Below, one piece after another: positions 4,606 through 6,271 of a stretch of DNA of 6,271 bases; within the stretch, counting starts at the first letter, position 1, and each line of letters opens with the position of its first letter. Under the pieces are notes generated by a model. It was not told the DNA's origin. It worked only from the letters and a program-made list of their open reading frames with translations, and ran no database searches. Position numbers and translations under genes: made by a program. This DNA comes from Actinomycetota bacterium. Lineage in GTDB: Bacteria; Actinomycetota; Acidimicrobiia; Acidimicrobiales; JAHWLA01. The stretch spans positions 1 through 6,271 of the forward strand of contig JAHWLA010000170.1 of the NCBI GenBank assembly GCA_019347595.1, read 5' to 3'.

Positions 4606-5008
4606 GCCGCCGGCCCGCCACTGCCAGGGCGACGGCCACCACGAAGATGACGGCGAGGCCCGCACCCTGCGTGAGCCACTCGGTGCGGGTGAGGCCGTCG
4701 TCGTTGGCCAGGTGGTACACGAGGTGGGGCGCCTGCACCACGGCCCACGCCGTCGCCACGGCGGTGACCAGCGAGGCGGTGGGACGGGCGGCCGCCCATA
4801 CGAACAGCACCGCGAAACCGAGGTAGAGCGCGCCGACGTCGCGGATGTAGTGCTCGTTGTAGGGGCCGGCGGCATCGGCCCAGTTCATGCCGCCGCCGGG
4901 GAAGCTGTCGTAGAAGGACATCGGGGCGGGCAACGCCCACAGGCCCACCAGCGCGGCGCTCAGCGCCTGGTAGAGCAGTCCGACTCGGACCCACGGGATC
5001 GCTCGCAT
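4574..5008 (-). CDS. Uncharacterised four-helix membrane protein (144 aa)
   Basis: The product has four predicted transmembrane helices at about residues 8-29, 57-74, 79-97 and 113-132. Between helices 1 and 2 is a polar loop with the striking segment MSFYDSFPGGGMNWADAAGP, followed by YNEHYIRDVGALYLGFA. A second polar motif, QAPHLVYHLANDDG (92-105), has two histidines near the end of helix 3. The concentrated Tyr/His/Asp/Asn residues look like a conserved active or binding site in an integral membrane family. I think I have seen the same loop pattern in other actinobacterial hypothetical proteins but cannot name a function. The start ATG at 5008 lies 17 bp from the divergent start of the SDR gene. 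The 3' end overlaps the convergent 41-aa membrane protein gene by 32 bp. Confidence 0.8.
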   Translation of the reverse strand: MRAIPWVRVGLLYQALSAALVGLWALPAPMSFYDSFPGGGMNWADAAGPYNEHYIRDVGALYLGFAVLFVWAAARPTASLVTAVATAWAVVQAPHLVYHLANDDGLTRTEWLTQGAGLAVIFVVAVALAVAGRRLSAPTGSAPR

Positions 5009-5025
5009 TCGCCCATACTGTCGCG
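5009..5025. promoter_or_regulatory. 17-bp divergent intergenic region with a shared -10-like sequence
   Basis: Two start codons face away from each other across only 17 bp. CATACTG on the plus strand (5014-5020) reads CAGTATG on the minus strand, so the same bases give a -10-like hexamer in both directions: CATACT six bases before the ATG at 5026, and CAGTAT six bases before the ATG at 5008. Neither mRNA could have room for a Shine-Dalgarno if transcribed from here, so both would be leaderless. No good -35 is visible on either side. Confidence 0.4.
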
Positions 5026-5805
5026 ATGCGGGTGCTCGTGACGGGTGGGACGGGAACGCTGGGCCGCTACATCGTGGACCGGCTGCTCGGGGCAGGCCAC
5101 GAGGTGCGGGTCTTCACCCGCCGCTCGTTGCCGAAACTGCAACTGGGAGCGGAACCGGCGCACGGCAACGTGCTCGAGCCCGCCGCACTGGCCCGCGCCA
5201 TGTCGGGGATGGAGACCGTGGTGCACGCGGCGACGGGGCGTCGCCGCATCTACGACACCGAGGTGTACGGCACCCGCAACGTGATGAAGGCAGCCGAGGA
5301 GGCGTTGGTCGATCACGTCGTCTACACGTCGATCGTGGGCTGCGACCGCAACCCGTTCTTCTCTTACAAGGCCAAGGTGGCGGCGGAGGCAGCCGTGGAG
5401 GAATCGCCGGTGCCGTCGACGATCGTGCGCATCACGCAGTTCCACGAGTTGGTCGACGGGTTCCTCACCGCGCTGAGCCGGGTGCCGGCGGTGCTTGCGC
5501 TGCCGAGGGGCGTCCGCCTGCAACCGATCGCCGCCGGCGATGCGGCCCAGCACGTAGCCCGGGTGGCCGTGGGCAAGCCGGTGGGGCGGACGGCCGAGGT
5601 GGGCGGCCCCGAGGTACGCGCCCTGGACGATCTGGCTCGGACGTGGCTGGCCGCCACGGGCACGCGGCGCCGCATCGTGCACGTGCCGGTACCCGGCGGG
5701 TCGGTGAAGGCGTACCGGGCGGGCAGCGCCCTGAACCCCGACCGCGCCGTCGGCACCACCACCTGGGACGACTGGCTGGCCGCCCGCTACGTCCCGAGTA
5801 CATAG
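5026..5805 (+). CDS. NmrA-like / atypical SDR NAD(P)-binding protein
   Basis: This encodes a 259-aa Rossmann-fold protein. MRVLVTGGTGTLGRYIVDRL carries the dinucleotide-binding GGTGTLG (7-13). RVFTRRS (28-34) after beta-2 has arginines that favour NADP(H). Then come VVHAAT (65-70) after beta-4 and VVYTSIVGCD (98-107) leading to FFSYKAKVAAE (111-121), the usual YxxK-like position, though the classical YxxxK dyad is not exact. GDAAQHVARV (171-180) is the conserved segment seen in NmrA-like and NAD(P)H-dependent reductase/epimerase proteins. The substrate is unknown; it could be a reductase, an epimerase-like enzyme or a redox sensor. It is slightly shorter than most NmrA-like proteins but looks complete. 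The stop codon lies inside the left arm of the terminator hairpin. It is divergent from the four-helix membrane protein, with a 17-bp gap. Confidence 0.85.
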   Translation: MRVLVTGGTGTLGRYIVDRLLGAGHEVRVFTRRSLPKLQLGAEPAHGNVLEPAALARAMSGMETVVHAATGRRRIYDTEVYGTRNVMKAAEEALVDHVVYTSIVGCDRNPFFSYKAKVAAEAAVEESPVPSTIVRITQFHELVDGFLTALSRVPAVLALPRGVRLQPIAAGDAAQHVARVAVGKPVGRTAEVGGPEVRALDDLARTWLAATGTRRRIVHVPVPGGSVKAYRAGSALNPDRAVGTTTWDDWLAARYVPST

Positions 5806-5833
5806 CCGGCGATATTCGCCGGCTATGTACTCG
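5795..5833. terminator. Long perfect hairpin at the 3' end of the SDR gene
   Basis: CGAGTACATAGCCGGCGA (5795-5812) pairs perfectly with 5816-5833 around the 3-base loop TAT, giving an 18-bp stem. The TAG stop codon of the SDR gene (5803-5805) is inside the left arm. There is no T-run after the stem, as is common for actinobacterial terminators. It lies between convergent genes, so it can serve both strands. Perfect symmetry of this length would also be compatible with a protein-binding palindrome. Confidence 0.75.
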
Positions 5834-5840
5834 CGACGCG

Positions 5841-5868
5841 GAACGGGCCGCCCGCAGGCGGCCCGTTC
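5841..5868. terminator. Second tandem hairpin between convergent genes
   Basis: GAACGGGCCGCC (5841-5852) and GGCGGCCCGTTC (5857-5868) are perfect reverse complements around the loop CGCA: a 12-bp, very GC-rich stem. It lies seven bases past the first hairpin and 21 bases from the stop of the convergent DUF6458 gene, so it is probably the terminator of that gene or a backup for the SDR gene. No T-run is present on either side. Confidence 0.75.
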
Positions 5869-5889
5869 TCGCGCTCGCTGGGGTCCGAG

Positions 5890-6111
5890 CTAGAGCACTT
5901 CGCGATCGCGCACCACAACGTCGTCGCGGCGACCGCCGCCCCACGGTGATGCGCTGCTCCAGAAGAGCATCGAAGCGAGCAGGCCGATGGCGCCCACGAT
6001 CATGAGGATCACGCCCACGGTGTCGAGGTCGATGCCCTCGGTCGTGGCGTCTACCGCGAAGGCGAGGATGGCGCCGACGGCAATCAGGAAAACGCTTACG
6101 CCGATACCCAT
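5890..6111 (-). CDS. DUF6458 family small membrane protein
   Basis: The product is 73 aa with two transmembrane helices, residues about 4-20 (GVSVFLIAVGAILAFAV) and 31-51 (TVGVILMIVGAIGLLASMLF). They are joined by a short acidic loop, DATTEGIDLD, and followed by a polar C-terminal tail (GGGRRDDVVVRDREVL). The N-terminal MGIG...FLIAVGAIL and TVGVILMIVGAIG patterns are those of DUF6458, a widespread actinobacterial family of unknown function. The tail carries several charged residues and is probably cytoplasmic, though topology cannot be proven here. A consensus Shine-Dalgarno eight bases upstream fixes the ATG at 6111 and suggests high translation. It converges on the SDR gene across the two hairpins. 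Confidence 0.85.
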   Translation of the reverse strand: MGIGVSVFLIAVGAILAFAVDATTEGIDLDTVGVILMIVGAIGLLASMLFWSSASPWGGGRRDDVVVRDREVL

Positions 6112-6119
6112 GGTGGTGT

Positions 6120-6127
6120 ACCTCCTT
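6120..6127 (-). promoter_or_regulatory. Strong ribosome binding site of the DUF6458 gene
   Basis: The minus strand reads AAGGAGGT, the full anti-16S consensus, eight bases before the ATG at 6111. It is the strongest Shine-Dalgarno in the window and predicts abundant translation of this tiny membrane protein. No convincing promoter is visible between 6128 and 6186. Confidence 0.85.
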
Positions 6128-6186
6128 CGGAGAGGCGCTTGCGCTCCCCGTGTCTTGGCAAAATCGGTGTAGTCGACTTCTTCCCG

Positions 6187-6271
6187 CTACTCCGGGTGGT
6201 AAACGCCGGCCGCCACCCGTAGGTCGGCCACAAAGGCTTCGTACTCACGGTGGCGGGCGTCTTCGTCGCGG
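6187..6271 (-). CDS. C-terminal end of an unidentified protein
   Basis: The minus strand is open from the right edge to a TAG at 6189-6187. It encodes the final 27 residues, RDEDARHREYEAFVADLRVA then AGVYHPE. The charged, helical character and the G/C-rich third positions fit a real gene, but the fragment is too short for a family call. It lies upstream of the DUF6458 gene on the same strand with a 75-bp gap, so co-transcription is possible. Confidence 0.6.
   Translation of the reverse strand, partial: RDEDARHREYEAFVADLRVAAGVYHPE

Noticed and set aside
2421..4826. A very long plus-strand open frame of about 800 codons
   Set aside because: It runs antisense through the ABC permease and ATPase, whose motifs are unmistakable. 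The composition is dominated by Arg/Pro/Ala/Ser, as expected from the mirror of GC-rich coding DNA, with no recognisable domain.
5795..5833. A phage attachment or dif-like recombination site
   Set aside because: The palindrome is perfect and has a 3-base loop at a gene end between convergent genes, which fits a terminator. There is no XerC/XerD-arm pattern, integrase gene or duplicated copy in the window.
6130..6146. A hairpin around GGCGCTTGCGCT as terminator of the right-edge gene
   Set aside because: Only three or four clean pairs form before mismatches, with no T-run, and it lies just upstream of the DUF6458 ribosome site.
1..6271. CRISPR arrays, tRNA or rRNA genes, insertion sequences
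   Set aside because: No regularly spaced repeats, no tRNA-like cloverleaf or CCA end, no rRNA-like stretch and no transposase motif were seen.

Overview
The window is high-GC, actinobacterial-type DNA with strong G/C bias at third codon positions. A DUF222/13E12-family gene, a mycobacterial-type LexA (SOS) box, a DUF6458 small membrane protein, an actinobacterial-style AlkB and several apparently leaderless genes all point to Actinomycetota. A deep, non-model lineage such as Acidimicrobiia is my inference, not something the sequence proves.

Layout, left to right. (1) 1-694, minus strand: the N-terminal 231 codons of a DUF222 (13E12 repeat family, usually HNH-endonuclease) protein that runs off the left edge. 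A perfect 16-bp LexA box lies on top of its start codon, and a good -35/-10 promoter abuts the box. (2) 792-1436, minus: AlkB-type 2-oxoglutarate/Fe(II) dioxygenase (alkylated nucleic acid repair). (3) 1504-2347: divergent arsenic pair, with arsR (minus) encoding an As(III)-sensor-type ArsR with a CC pair plus CxC, and arsI/cadI (plus) encoding a C-As lyase. They share an 81-bp intergenic region that carries a perfect 12-6-12 inverted repeat placed between the arsI -35 and -10 elements. A possible 51-aa ORF starts on the arsI stop codon. (4) 2436-4267, minus: a two-gene ABC-2 exporter operon, ATPase then permease, with an ATGA overlap. (5) 4336-4605, plus: two very short ORFs, a Cys-rich 44-aa ORF and a 41-aa single-pass membrane protein, convergent with and slightly overlapping (6) 4574-5008, minus: a 144-aa four-helix membrane protein of no function I can name. 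(7) 5026-5805, plus: an NmrA-like/atypical SDR NAD(P)-binding protein whose start is only 17 bp from the divergent start of the membrane protein. (8) 5795-5868: two tandem perfect hairpins, probably a bidirectional terminator. (9) 5890-6111, minus: DUF6458 small membrane protein with a very strong Shine-Dalgarno. (10) 6187-6271, minus: the last 27 codons of an unidentified gene entering from the right edge.

Functionally the left part looks like stress and detoxification: SOS-linked DUF222, alkylation repair, and organoarsenical breakdown controlled by ArsR. The middle is a BcrA-like export pump. The right is housekeeping or unknown small membrane proteins plus an oxidoreductase. I do not see a complete new multi-gene system. 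The items most worth a second look are the SOS box that covers a leaderless start codon, the ArsR operator nested in the arsI promoter, the short-ORF pair at 4336-4605, and the repeated -10-to-start spacing that suggests widespread leaderless transcription.
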